NCBI RefSeq assembly: GCF_030551255.1
Contig: NZ_CP130630.1
Location: 11,593,001-11,657,000, forward strand
Direction of reading: 5' to 3'
Length of the DNA: 64,000 bases
From: Streptomyces sp. NL15-2K
GTDB taxonomy: Bacteria > Actinomycetota > Actinomycetes > Streptomycetales > Streptomycetaceae
In this document: positions 8,282 through 16,959 of the stretch, one piece after another
How the letters are laid out: every line of letters starts with the position of its first letter
Numbering within the stretch: the first letter of the stretch is position 1
Made by a program: the position numbers and the translations under genes
The notes under the pieces: generated by a model
Databases searched by the model: none
The model's input: the letters and a program-made list of their open reading frames with translations, nothing else
What the model was told of the DNA's origin: nothing

Positions 8282-9733
8282 ATGGCCGCACGCACCGGCA
8301 AGGAATACATGGAGCGCCTCGCCGCTTCCCGTCCCACCGTCCACATCCAGGGCGAGACCGTCACCGGCGGCATCCAGGACCACCCCGCCTTCCGCAACGT
8401 CGTCCAGACCTACGCCGAACTGTTCGACCTCCAGCACTCGGACGAGCACAAGGACGTCCTCACCTACACCTCGCCCACGTCCGGCGAGCCGGTCGGCACG
8501 TCCTTCCTCACCCCGAAGACCCCGGACGACCTGGTCAAGCGCCGCAAGGCGTTCAAGGTGTGGGCCGACCACAGCAACGGCATGCTCGGCCGCACCGGCG
8601 ACTACATGAACAGCTCCCTGATGGCGCTCGCCTCGGCCGCCGACTGGTTCGCCCAGGCCAACCCTGCCTTCGGCGAGAACATCCGCCGCTACTACAAGAA
8701 GGCCCGCGAAGAGGATCTGCTGTGCACGCACACGCTGATCCCGCCGCAGGTCAACCGGGCCGTGGCCGGTACCCAGCAGGCCGGCGGCAAGCTGGCCGCG
8801 CGGATCGTGAAGGAGGACGACAACGGCGTGGTGATCCGCGGGGCGCGCATGCTCGCCACCATTGCCCCCTTCGCCGACGAGATGCTCGTCTTCCCCTCGA
8901 CCGTGCTCCGCGGCACCCCCGAGGACAAGCCGTACTCCTACGCCTTCGCCATCCCGAACGACACCCCCGGCCTGCGCTACATCGCCCGCGAACCGCTGGA
9001 CTACGACCGCCCCCGGCACGACCACCCCCTCGCCTCCCGCTTCGAGGAATCGGACTGCGTCGTCGTCTTCGACGACGTCCACGTGCCGTACGAGCGCTGC
9101 TTCGCCCTCGGCGACGCGGAACTGTGCAACGGCTTCTACTCCCAGACGTCCTCCGTGGTGCACATGACCCATCAGGTCGTCACCCGCACCACCGCCAAGA
9201 CCGAGTACATCCTCGGCCTGGTGTCGCTGCTGACCGAGGCCATCGGCATCGAGCAGTTCCAGCACGTCCAGGAGGACGTCGCCGAGATCATCACCACGCT
9301 GGAGATGCTGCGGGCCTTCCTGCGCGCGGCGGAAGCCGACGCCGAGGTCAACGAGTACGGGGTCCTCACCCCGGCCTTCGCCCCGCTGAACGCCGCCCGC
9401 AACCTCTACCCCAAGCTCTACCAGCGCTTCCCGCAGATCCTGCGCAAGCTCGGCGCCTCCGGCCTGATGGCCACCCCGACAGAACTCGACATCCAGGGGC
9501 CCGCCGCCGCCGACATCGAGGCGTACCTGCAGTCGGCCACCCTGTCCGGCCCCGAGCGCGTGAAGCTGTTCCGCCTGGTGTGGGACACCTGCGTCTCGGC
9601 GTTCTCCAGCCGCCAGGCGCTGTACGAGTACTACTTCTTCGGCGACCCGGTGCGGATGGCCGGCGCCTACGTGAAGAGCTACGACCGCGAGCCGTACAAG
9701 GCCAGGGTCCAGGTCTTCCTCGACCGCGCCTGA
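8282..9733 (+). CDS. hpaB: 4-hydroxyphenylacetate 3-monooxygenase, oxygenase component
   Basis: The 483-residue product belongs to the HpaB/PvcC/HadA flavin-dependent hydroxylase family. It begins MAARTGKEYMERLAASRPTV, a signature of HpaB, with LLCTHTLIPPQVNR in the middle and a C-terminal acyl-CoA-dehydrogenase-like helical domain (FYSQTSSVVHMTHQVVTRT, FFGDPVRMAGAYVKSYDREP). ATG at 8282 follows AGGAGA. The expected reaction is ortho-hydroxylation of 4-hydroxyphenylacetate, or a related phenol, to the catechol using reduced flavin from HpaC. The downstream ring-cleavage genes support homoprotocatechuate as product. Confidence 0.92.
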   Translation: MAARTGKEYMERLAASRPTVHIQGETVTGGIQDHPAFRNVVQTYAELFDLQHSDEHKDVLTYTSPTSGEPVGTSFLTPKTPDDLVKRRKAFKVWADHSNGMLGRTGDYMNSSLMALASAADWFAQANPAFGENIRRYYKKAREEDLLCTHTLIPPQVNRAVAGTQQAGGKLAARIVKEDDNGVVIRGARMLATIAPFADEMLVFPSTVLRGTPEDKPYSYAFAIPNDTPGLRYIAREPLDYDRPRHDHPLASRFEESDCVVVFDDVHVPYERCFALGDAELCNGFYSQTSSVVHMTHQVVTRTTAKTEYILGLVSLLTEAIGIEQFQHVQEDVAEIITTLEMLRAFLRAAEADAEVNEYGVLTPAFAPLNAARNLYPKLYQRFPQILRKLGASGLMATPTELDIQGPAAADIEAYLQSATLSGPERVKLFRLVWDTCVSAFSSRQALYEYYFFGDPVRMAGAYVKSYDREPYKARVQVFLDRA

Positions 9734-9748
9734 TCCCGGACGGACGAC

Positions 9749-11206
9749 ATGACGCACCCGCTCGGAAACTCCCCGTCGAAGATCATCGCTCTGCATCTCA
9801 ACTACCCAAGCCGCGCCAAAGAGCGTGGCCGGATCCCCGCCCATCCGTCGTACTTCCTCAAGCCCCCCTCGTCGTTGGCGGGCACCAAGGACGCACTCGT
9901 CCGCCCCGAGGGATGCGAACTCCTCGGCTTCGAAGGCGAGATCGCCCTCGTCATCGGCTCGCGCGCGCAGCGGGTGAGGCCCGAGGACGGCTGGCAGTAC
10001 GTGCGATGGGTGACCGCAGCCAACGACGCCGGTGTGTACGACCTGCGCTACGCCGATCGCGGCTCCAACCTCCGCTCCAAGGGCGGAGACGGCTTCACGC
10101 CGATCGGGCCGCGACTGCTGGACGCACGCCAACTCGACCCAGCCGCCCTTCGGTTGCAGACCTGGGTCAACGGCGAACTGGTCCAGGACGACACCACGGA
10201 CACGCTGCTGTTCCCGTTCGGGGAGCTGATCGCGGACCTGTCGAGGCAGGTCACCCTGGAGCCGGGGGACGTCATCCTCACCGGCACGCCGACCGGCGCC
10301 TCCGTGGTCGCCCCCGGTGACGTGGTCGAGGTCGAGGTGACCGGAAACGGGCTGTCCACCGGCCGCCTCCGCAATCCCGTCGCCGCCGGGCCCGCCCTGG
10401 ACCCGTACGGGGCGATGCCCAAGGCCGATCCGGCGGAACGGGAGGCCGCGTACGGGACGGCGTACACTCCCGCGCCCCTGCTGGACAAGCGGTTCGAGGA
10501 GGGGCTGCGCTCGGTCGCCGTCGCCACCCTCAGCGCACAGCTCCGTGCCCGCGGCCTGCCGCACATGTCCATCGACGGCGTCCGCCCCACGCTGCCGGAC
10601 CGGACCATGGTCGGCGTCGCGCACACCCTGCGCTACCTGCCGCTGCGCGAGGACCTCTTCAAGAAGTACGGCAACGGCATGAACGCCCAGAAGCGGGCGA
10701 TCGAGGAGCTGAGGCCGGGCCACGTGCTCGTCATGGACGCCCGCCGCGACACCTCCGCCGGGACCCTCGGCGACATCCTCGCGCTGCGGGCCCAGATGCG
10801 TGGTGCGGCCGGGGTCGTCACCGACGGCGGTCTGCGCGACAGCGCCGCGGTCACCGAACTCGGCCTGCCCGTCTACCACGGCGGGGAGCACCCCTCCGTC
10901 CTGGGACGCCGCCACGTCCCGTGGGACTCGGGCGTGCCCATCGCGTGCGGCGGCGCCCTGGTGCAGCCGGGCGACCTGATCGTCGGGGACGCGGACGGTG
11001 TCGTGGTCGTACCACCGGACCTGGCCGAGGAGCTGATCGCCGACTGCCGGGAGCAGGAGCTGCGAGAGCGCTTCATCACCGAGCAGGTGCGTGCCGGGCA
11101 CAGCGTCGACGGGCTGTACCCCCTCGGTCCCGACTGGCGCGAACCGTTCGAACAGTGGCGCCGCAGCCACGCCCCTTCGCAAGAGCCGCAAGGAGAAACC
11201 GCATGA
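9749..11206 (+). CDS. fused FAH-family isomerase/decarboxylase and RraA-type aldolase/decarboxylase
   Basis: Two domains are joined in one 485-residue chain. Residues about 1-215 are a fumarylacetoacetate-hydrolase domain (GFEGEIALVIGSRAQRV, VTAANDAGVYDLRYADRGSN, GDVILTGTPTGASVV). Residues about 240-450 are an RraA/HMG-aldolase domain (PGHVLVMDARRDTSAGTLGDILALRA and GVVTDGGLRDS). HpaG enzymes are normally two FAH halves that decarboxylate and isomerise the ring-cleavage product. Here the second half is RraA-like, a fold that includes 4-hydroxy-4-methyl-2-oxoglutarate aldolases and oxaloacetate decarboxylases. The protein may cover the decarboxylation/isomerisation steps or a retro-aldol step. 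ATG at 9749; the stop overlaps the next ATG. Confidence 0.85.
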   Translation: MTHPLGNSPSKIIALHLNYPSRAKERGRIPAHPSYFLKPPSSLAGTKDALVRPEGCELLGFEGEIALVIGSRAQRVRPEDGWQYVRWVTAANDAGVYDLRYADRGSNLRSKGGDGFTPIGPRLLDARQLDPAALRLQTWVNGELVQDDTTDTLLFPFGELIADLSRQVTLEPGDVILTGTPTGASVVAPGDVVEVEVTGNGLSTGRLRNPVAAGPALDPYGAMPKADPAEREAAYGTAYTPAPLLDKRFEEGLRSVAVATLSAQLRARGLPHMSIDGVRPTLPDRTMVGVAHTLRYLPLREDLFKKYGNGMNAQKRAIEELRPGHVLVMDARRDTSAGTLGDILALRAQMRGAAGVVTDGGLRDSAAVTELGLPVYHGGEHPSVLGRRHVPWDSGVPIACGGALVQPGDLIVGDADGVVVVPPDLAEELIADCREQELRERFITEQVRAGHSVDGLYPLGPDWREPFEQWRRSHAPSQEPQGETA

Positions 11207-12150
11207 AGTTCCGCAGCGATCCCGCCACCATCCGCGGATCCATCGCCCCGGTCGTCACCCCGTTCACCGACGAGGGCGCCGTCGACCACGACAGCCTGCG
11301 CTCCCTGATCCGCTTCCAGCTGGAGTCCGGTTCGCACGGCATCTCGCTCGGCGGCTCCACCGGCGAGCCCAGCGCACAAACCGTCGCCGAGCGGATCGCC
11401 GCCATGCGTACGGCCGTCGAGGAGACCGGCGACCGGGTGCCCTTCCTGCCCGGCACCGGCTCGCACAAGCTGAACGAGACCCTGGAGCTGACGGCCGCCG
11501 CCCAGGACCTGGGAGCGGACGCGGCCCTGGTGATCACCCCCTACTACGCGCGCCCCACCCAGGAGGCGCTGTACAAGTGGTATGCCACGGTGGCCCGGGA
11601 GTTCCCGGACCTGCCGATCGTCGCGTACAACGTGCCCTCCCGCACGGCGGTCGACATTGCCCCCGAGACGGTGAGGCGGCTGTTCACCGACTTCGACAAC
11701 TTCGTCGGAGTCAAGGAGACCACCAAGGACTTCGAGCACTTCTCCCGCGTGCTGCACGCCTGCGGCCGCTCGCTGCTGGTGTGGTCCGGCATCGAACTCC
11801 TCTGCCTGCCGCTGCTCGCCCTGGGCGGCGCCGGCTTCGTCAGCGCCGTGGCCAACCTGGCACCGACCGCCGTGGCGAGGATGTACGAGCTGTGGGAGTC
11901 GGGGGACTTCGACGGCGCACGGGACCTGCACTACCGCCTGCACCCGCTGGTGGACCTGCTCTTCGTGGAGACCAACCCGGCCCCGGCGAAGTGGGTCCTC
12001 GCCCAGCAGGGACGGATCGCCTCGCCTCACGTACGGCCGCCGCTCATCACGCCCACCGCCCCGGGCCTGGCCCGCATCCGCACCCTCCTCACCGAGGGCG
12101 GGGACCTGACGCAGCAGCTCGGAACGCAAGCGAACGGAGCCGACAAGTGA
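11203..12150 (+). CDS. DapA-family aldolase, probable 2,4-dihydroxyhept-2-ene-1,7-dioate aldolase type
   Basis: The 315-residue TIM-barrel protein has the dihydrodipicolinate synthase family landmarks: GSIAPVVTPFTDEGAVD, ISLGGSTGEPSAQT, ALVITPYYARPTQEALYKWY, PIVAYNVPSRTAVD and the Schiff-base lysine in FVGVKETTKDF. DapA-like aldolases are known in homoprotocatechuate clusters in place of the class II HpaI. The expected reaction is cleavage of the hydrated product to pyruvate and succinic semialdehyde. AGGAG precedes ATG 11203, which overlaps the previous stop (ATGA), and its stop overlaps the next GTG. True DapA is unlikely given the catabolic operon. Confidence 0.83.
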   Translation: MKFRSDPATIRGSIAPVVTPFTDEGAVDHDSLRSLIRFQLESGSHGISLGGSTGEPSAQTVAERIAAMRTAVEETGDRVPFLPGTGSHKLNETLELTAAAQDLGADAALVITPYYARPTQEALYKWYATVAREFPDLPIVAYNVPSRTAVDIAPETVRRLFTDFDNFVGVKETTKDFEHFSRVLHACGRSLLVWSGIELLCLPLLALGGAGFVSAVANLAPTAVARMYELWESGDFDGARDLHYRLHPLVDLLFVETNPAPAKWVLAQQGRIASPHVRPPLITPTAPGLARIRTLLTEGGDLTQQLGTQANGADK

Positions 12151-13631
12151 GCACCGCCCCCGAGGGTCTGCCCTCGACCATTCGGCACTGGATCGGTGGC
12201 GAACTCGTCGACGCGGTCGACGGCCGCACCTTCGACGTCACCGACCCGGTGACCAACACCGCCTACACACAGGCCGCACGGGGTGCGCAGGACGACGTCC
12301 AGCGGGCCGTCGAGGCAGCGCAGGCCGCCTTCCCCGGCTGGTCGTCGATATCCAACCGCGAGCGCGCTCGAGTCCTGTACCGCATCGCCGACGCCGTCGA
12401 GGCTCGCCACGACCGCCTCGCCCGGTTCGAGTCGTACGACTCGGGTCTGCCGATCACCCAGGCCAAGGGCCAGGCGCGGCGTGCCGCGGAGAACTTCCGC
12501 TACTTCGCCGACGTCATCGTCGCGCTCGGCGAGGATGCCTTCCGGCAGGGCGGTGAGCAGTTCAGCTACGTGGTCCGCACCGCGGTCGGGGTAGCCGGCC
12601 TGATCACCCCGTGGAACACCCCGTTCATGCTGGAGAGCTGGAAGCTCGCCCCGGCCCTCGCCTCTGGCTGCACGCTCATCCTCAAGCCCGCCGAGTGGAC
12701 GCCCCTGTCGGCTTCGCTCTGGCCGGAGATCTTCGCCGAGGCGGGCGTGCCGGCCGGAGTCGTGAACATCGTCCACGGCATCGGCGAGGAGGCAGGGCAG
12801 GCCCTCGTCGACCACCCCGACGTGCCGCTGATCTCCTTCACAGGCTCGACCGACACGGGCCGCCACATCATCCGTTCCTCGGCCGAGCACCTCAAGACCA
12901 CGTCGATGGAGCTGGGTGGCAAGTCCCCGGTCGTCGTCTTCGCCGACGCCGACATCGAGGCGGCCCTGGACTCCGTGGTCTTCGGCGTGTTCTCGCTCAA
13001 CGGCGAGCGCTGCACGGCCGGTTCCCGGGTGCTCGTCGAGCGTCCGCTGTACGAGGAGTTCACCCGCCGACTCGCCGAGCGAGCCGAGCGGGTCAGGGTC
13101 GGCCTGCCCTCCGACCCCGCCACCGAGGTGGGGGCGCTGGTCCACACGGAGCACTACGAGCGCGTCCTGAACTACGTGGAGATCGGCAAGAAGGAGGCCC
13201 GGCTGGTGGCAGGCGGTATCCGCCCGGACCACCTCACCGAGGGCAACTACCTCCAGCCGACCGTCTTCGCCGACGTGTCCCGTGACGCCCGGATCTTCCA
13301 GGAGGAGATCTTCGGCCCCGTCGTGGCCGTCGCGCCCTTCGACGCCGAGGCCGAGGCGATCGAGCTCGCCAACGCCACCCAGTTCGGCCTGGCCGCGTAC
13401 ATCTGGACCTCGGACCTCAAGCGCGGTCACCGCATCGCGCACGCCGTCGAGTCCGGCATGGTCTGGATCAACTCGCACAACGTCCGCGACCTGCGCACCC
13501 CCTTCGGTGGTGTGAAGGCTTCCGGCGTCGGCCGGGAGGGCGGCGCCCACAGCATCGACTTCTACACCGAGTCCAAGATCGTCCACGTCGCCCTCGGTGA
13601 CGTCCACACCCCACGATTCGGAGCCGTCTGA
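12147..13631 (+). CDS. hpaE: 5-carboxymethyl-2-hydroxymuconate semialdehyde dehydrogenase
   Basis: The 494-residue aldehyde dehydrogenase has the full family signature: GVAGLITPWNTPFMLESWKLAPAL, FTGSTDTGRHI, the general-base motif MELGGKSPVVVF and the catalytic cysteine in NGERCTAGSRV. Its position between the aldolase and the extradiol dioxygenase and the closeness of the motifs to HpaE support oxidation of the homoprotocatechuate cleavage product. GTG at 12147 overlaps the previous TGA. A role on other semialdehydes is possible. Confidence 0.88.
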   Translation: MSTAPEGLPSTIRHWIGGELVDAVDGRTFDVTDPVTNTAYTQAARGAQDDVQRAVEAAQAAFPGWSSISNRERARVLYRIADAVEARHDRLARFESYDSGLPITQAKGQARRAAENFRYFADVIVALGEDAFRQGGEQFSYVVRTAVGVAGLITPWNTPFMLESWKLAPALASGCTLILKPAEWTPLSASLWPEIFAEAGVPAGVVNIVHGIGEEAGQALVDHPDVPLISFTGSTDTGRHIIRSSAEHLKTTSMELGGKSPVVVFADADIEAALDSVVFGVFSLNGERCTAGSRVLVERPLYEEFTRRLAERAERVRVGLPSDPATEVGALVHTEHYERVLNYVEIGKKEARLVAGGIRPDHLTEGNYLQPTVFADVSRDARIFQEEIFGPVVAVAPFDAEAEAIELANATQFGLAAYIWTSDLKRGHRIAHAVESGMVWINSHNVRDLRTPFGGVKASGVGREGGAHSIDFYTESKIVHVALGDVHTPRFGAV

Positions 13632-14635
13632 TGACTGGAACAGCCGCACCGGACGTCGTGCGCTCGGCCTACGCTCAGCTCGCCGTCACCGACCTGGCCA
13701 AGGCCCGCTGGTTCTGGGTGGACATGCTCGGCTTCCACGTCCAGTACGAGGACGCCGACTCCCTCTACCTGCGCGGAACGGATGAACTCACCCATCACTC
13801 GCTCGTGCTGCGCAGGGGTGAGATCGCCGCTCTCGACCACATCTCCTACCGCGTCCGCACCCCTGAGGACGTCGACAAGGCGGAGAAGTTCTTCCGCCAA
13901 CTCGGCCGCCCTGTCAAGCGCTTGAAGAAGGGCGAGGGCACGGTCGGAGTCGGAGACGCCGTACGCGTCGTCGACCCGCTCGGCTTCCCGGTCGAGTTCT
14001 TCCACGAGATCGAGCGGGGTGAGCGCCTCATCCAGCGTTACGACCTCCACCGCGGCGCCCAGATCGCCCGCCTCGACCACTTCAACATCTGCACCCCCGA
14101 CATCCCCGCCGCCTACGCCCACTACCAGTCCCTCGGCTTCGGCTGCTCGGAGACCATCGAGGGCGACGAACACGAGCTGTACGCCGCCTGGATGTACCGC
14201 AAACAGACCGTCCACGACGTCGCCTTCACCGGCGGGGCCGGCCCCCGCCTGCACCACCTGGGCGTCGCCACCCACGAGTCCCACCAGGTGCTGCGCACCG
14301 CCGACATCTTCGGCGCGCTGCACGAGGAGAAGCACATCGAGCGCGGGCCCGGCCGGCACGGTGTCTCCAACGCCTTCTACGTCTACCTGCGCGATCCCGA
14401 CGGCCACCGGGTGGAGATCTACACCTCCGACTACTACACCGGCGACCCGGACCACGAGACGTACCGGTGGCACGTCAACGACGACCGCCGCCGCGACTTC
14501 TGGGGCAACGCGGTGATCGAGTCCTGGTACAAGGAGGCGACCCCGGTTCTCGACCTCGACGGACGGCAGCAGCCGGTGAGCAGCTCACTGCTGGACGAGT
14601 CCGCCGTCCAGGTCGGCGCCGACGGACTCGGCTGA
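13631..14635 (+). CDS. hpaD: 3,4-dihydroxyphenylacetate 2,3-dioxygenase (extradiol, type I)
   Basis: The 334-residue protein has two vicinal-oxygen-chelate modules. The C-terminal one holds the metal ligands: His150 in RLDHFNICTPD, His208/209 in RLHHLGVATHE and Glu262 in HRVEIYTSDYY. YLRDPDGHRVEIY and the tail FWGNAVIESWYKEA match bacterial homoprotocatechuate 2,3-dioxygenases. It should open the catechol ring made by HpaBC with Fe(II) or Mn(II). ATG at 13631 overlaps the hpaE stop in TGATG. It is the last structural gene before a strong terminator hairpin. Confidence 0.93.
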   Translation: MTGTAAPDVVRSAYAQLAVTDLAKARWFWVDMLGFHVQYEDADSLYLRGTDELTHHSLVLRRGEIAALDHISYRVRTPEDVDKAEKFFRQLGRPVKRLKKGEGTVGVGDAVRVVDPLGFPVEFFHEIERGERLIQRYDLHRGAQIARLDHFNICTPDIPAAYAHYQSLGFGCSETIEGDEHELYAAWMYRKQTVHDVAFTGGAGPRLHHLGVATHESHQVLRTADIFGALHEEKHIERGPGRHGVSNAFYVYLRDPDGHRVEIYTSDYYTGDPDHETYRWHVNDDRRRDFWGNAVIESWYKEATPVLDLDGRQQPVSSSLLDESAVQVGADGLG

Positions 14636-14646
14636 CCGCGCGAACA

Positions 14647-14674
14647 GCTCCGGTGCCGGGTGCGGCACCGGAGC
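14647..14674 (+). terminator. stem-loop after hpaD
   Basis: GCTCCGGTGCC (14647-14657) pairs perfectly with GGCACCGGAGC (14664-14674) across a 6-nt loop, starting 12 bp after the hpaD stop. There is no clear U-tract, as is common in high-GC actinobacteria. Confidence 0.7.
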
Positions 14675-14756
14675 GGCCAGCACGGCGGGGCCGGAGCGTG
14701 AATCCGGCCCCGTTGTCCGCCACGGAACCGTTCGGTGGCTGCGTTGAATGCCACGT

Positions 14757-14770
14757 ATCCTATAAAGGAT
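14757..14770. promoter_or_regulatory. inverted repeat in front of the TetR gene
   Basis: ATCCT-ATAA-AGGAT is a perfect inverted repeat 85 bp upstream of the TetR start and is AT-richer than its surroundings. It is a plausible autoregulatory operator. It does not match the 18-bp palindrome before hpaC. Confidence 0.45.
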
Positions 14771-14854
14771 CAAGGAGCCGCCCAAGGCTACGACTTTGTT
14801 GTGAGCGTTCGGGCGCGCGCCGAGATTCTCCACCTTGTAGAGCGAGGGGGTGCC

Positions 14855-15463
14855 ATGTCCGAGCCGGCGGCATCGACCACGGCGGTCGCCCGGCCTGCCA
14901 AGAGGCTCTCGGCAAGCCGTGAGCGGACCATCCTACGAGCCGTCTACGAGATACTCGCTGAGTCCGGTTACCAGGGATTGCACCACGAGGCCGTGGCGAC
15001 CCGCGCCAGGACGAGCAAGGCCACGCTGTACCGGCACTGGCCCACCAAGGCGGAACTGGTGACCACGGCCATCAGCTTCCGTCCGGCCGAAGACCTGCGG
15101 GTGCCGGACACCGGCACGCTGCGCGGCGATCTTCTGGCATACCTCCAGTTGCTCGCCGAGTGGATGAGTGGCGAGCCAGGCGCTGTGATCAGCGGTCTTT
15201 TTGTCACCATGCGCAATGATGCGGAGCTCGCGGCGCTGCTGCGCCCCTTGTTGATCCCCGCTGTACCGCCCGTCCGGGCTGTCTGCGAGCGGGCAGAACG
15301 GCGTGGAGAACTCGCCCTGGACCAGGACGTGCGATTCATCGATGAGCTCTGTGCACCTGCCCTGTTCATGCGCCACGCCTTGCTCGGCCAGCCTCTGGAT
15401 GCGGAGTTCGTCGAGTATCTGGTCGACGACGTTGCCATGCCGCTGCTGACCCGCGCCACGTGA
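14855..15463 (+). CDS. TetR/AcrR-family transcriptional regulator
   Basis: The 202-residue product has an N-terminal TetR helix-turn-helix (ILRAVYEILAESGYQGLHHEAVATRARTS then KATLYRHWPTKAELV) at about residues 25-70 and an all-helical ligand domain. ATG at 14855 was preferred to an upstream in-frame start because GAGGGGG sits just before it and the helix-turn-helix lies at normal depth. It follows the hpa operon on the same strand, so it may repress that operon in response to an aromatic intermediate (inference). Confidence 0.88.
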   Translation: MSEPAASTTAVARPAKRLSASRERTILRAVYEILAESGYQGLHHEAVATRARTSKATLYRHWPTKAELVTTAISFRPAEDLRVPDTGTLRGDLLAYLQLLAEWMSGEPGAVISGLFVTMRNDAELAALLRPLLIPAVPPVRAVCERAERRGELALDQDVRFIDELCAPALFMRHALLGQPLDAEFVEYLVDDVAMPLLTRAT

Positions 15464-15829
15464 CGCGGACTGTCGTCCCGGTCTGCTCCGGGCGGCCCTG
15501 GGGGTCGGCCTCGTTCGGGTCAAGCAATGAGCCTGAGGTTGTGAGAGGACGCGTCCAGCGGCGCCGAGCACCGTGGCGTGATCGTTGGCCTCGGCGAAGA
15601 CGAGCCGTGGGGGAACCGGGCGCGTGGGTGCCCTGCTCGGCGCAGCGCGCCTGTATTCGACGGCGGTGCTGGCCCGCCCTTGCAGAGGTAGAGCTCGCGG
15701 TCGATCGGCACCTCGCTCAGCAGACCGCGCACCATCGCCCGCAGGTGCTCCCGCGATGCCGGACCCGCAAACACATCGCCCCCGACGTGCACAGCGCCTC
15801 CAACTTCCCCCCATGCACGAATTTACGTC
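15464..15829. other. non-coding or decayed stretch
   Basis: No gene is recognised here. A 90-codon frame on the minus strand (15520-15792, beginning MHVGGDVFAGPASREHL) matches nothing I can name. The stretch lies between the TetR gene and an IS630 remnant and is probably decayed accessory DNA. Confidence 0.4.
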
Positions 15830-15919
15830 CTCCTCGAAGAGGTCAGCGGCCCGCATGCGTACCTCTTCGCGGCGCTTGCGCCCCTCGGCGGCCAGCCCGC
15901 CCCTATCCGGATATCGCAT
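15830..15919 (-). pseudogene. N-terminal remnant of an IS630-type transposase
   Basis: The translated minus strand from 15919 reads MRYPDRGGLAAEGRKRREEV and then RMRAADLFEED, colinear with the first 30 residues of the intact IS630 transposase at 846 (VRYADGGGLTPAGRRRRESV, RMQAAELYEQE). Homology then stops abruptly and no catalytic domain follows. It is a truncated relic of a related but distinct IS630 element. Confidence 0.65.
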
Positions 15920-15949
15920 ACCTCCGGGCTTACAGCCAAGACGGGCCTG

Positions 15950-16656
15950 TCACCGGGTCCGGCGAAGACCAGACGCTCTAACGTCAAGGTCAGTAAGCGC
16001 CTGAGCGAGGCCATCGGCGTATTCGTTGATGTGTTGGAGGAAGCGAAGCCTGGCGCCTTTGCGGTTGCTGGGGGTCTGCAACTGTCCGATGGCGGCGACC
16101 AGGGCCTTGGTGCTTTGCTGTGTTTCGCGGAGTGCTGCGACCGGTGGGCTGTGCAGATGGTCGCCTTGGGTGACGCGAGCCCACACGAGCGCGGTTACCG
16201 CTGCCCGGGTCAAGGGCGACTCCACGTTGGCAAGACGGACCATGCCTACCCTGAGTGCAGCAAGGTCCTCGTGAGGGATCTGCCAGGTACTCAGCGTTTG
16301 TCGACGCGCAGCGAAATCGACGGGCAGTGCGTCCGTATCCAATTCCTGCGCGACGGTCTCGATCGCCGTGTCGAACTGGGACCATAGGCCACTGACAGCA
16401 GACTTCGCTTGAGGATAATCAGGCTACGTTGGGCGGTGATCCACGGTATTTTCAGGATCTCGGCGCATTGTGGCCAGGTTCCGCCGCCGGCCATTTCGAC
16501 GAGCTTGAGGGAAGCTACTCGGCGGAGATGGCGTGGCTTCCAGACATCCCCGGGGTCCCAGAGGGACGTCAGATCGCCGAAGTGCGTGCCGATCCAGGCT
16601 TCCGGCAAGAGAGCGGGGACATGCTCAATCCCGAAATGGCACTGACGTGAGGGCAC
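15950..16656 (-). pseudogene. frameshifted remnant, possibly TniQ-like C-terminal region
   Basis: Two minus-strand frames appear to be parts of one protein. The first (from 16656) reads CHFGIEHVPALLPEAWIGTH and later LRRVASLKLVEMAGGGTWPQCAEILKIP; the second (from about 16342) reads LSTWQIPHEDLAALRVGMVR and ends with a helical segment near 15950. The first part resembles the helical C-terminal region of TniQ-family transposition proteins common in Streptomyces. No start or intact frame remains. The family call is tentative; the coding-like composition and the frame break are clearer. Confidence 0.4.
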
Positions 16657-16659
16657 GTG

Positions 16660-16959
16660 CTGTCTGGCGTGGTGATGGCCGCCGGCACGGTAGAAAACCG
16701 TGGCACCGGCCTACGCGTCCTCGCCGTGTGCCCCGGCGCCACGAAGACCGAGTTCTACGACGCCGCCGGCAGCGAGACGGCCGACTACGGCGCGAAGCGA
16801 GTCACCCCCGAGCATGTCGTCAAGATGGCCCTGGACACGCTCGACCGCCGCTCCGCGCCCCCGTCGGTGATCACCAACGGCCGCCCGATCGCCCTCGCCG
16901 GCAAGATCCTGCCGCGCCGCCTGATCGTCCGGTTCATGGGCCGCATGGCCCGCCGCTAA
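16660..16959 (+). pseudogene. C-terminal fragment of a short-chain dehydrogenase
   Basis: The reading frame gives GTGLRVLAVCPGATKTEFYD, the conserved post-catalytic segment (PG-x-x-x-T) of SDR enzymes, then about 70 residues ending RRLIVRFMGRMARR, as in DltE-type SDRs. The Rossmann TGxxxGxG motif and the YxxxK catalytic pair are missing. The 5' end joins the TniQ-like remnant, so this is a truncated gene. Confidence 0.75.

Noticed and set aside
8177..11191. A 1004-codon open frame on the minus strand opposite the hpa genes
   Set aside because: It mirrors codon bias of the real genes on the plus strand, has no domain signature or ribosome-binding site, and covers hpaB, the FAH-RraA fusion and part of their spacers.
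3083..14635. Natural-product biosynthetic cluster (P450, dehydrogenases, oxygenases)
   Set aside because: There is no polyketide, NRPS, terpene or other scaffold gene; the enzymes match known catabolic families and the mscR/hpa context explains them better.
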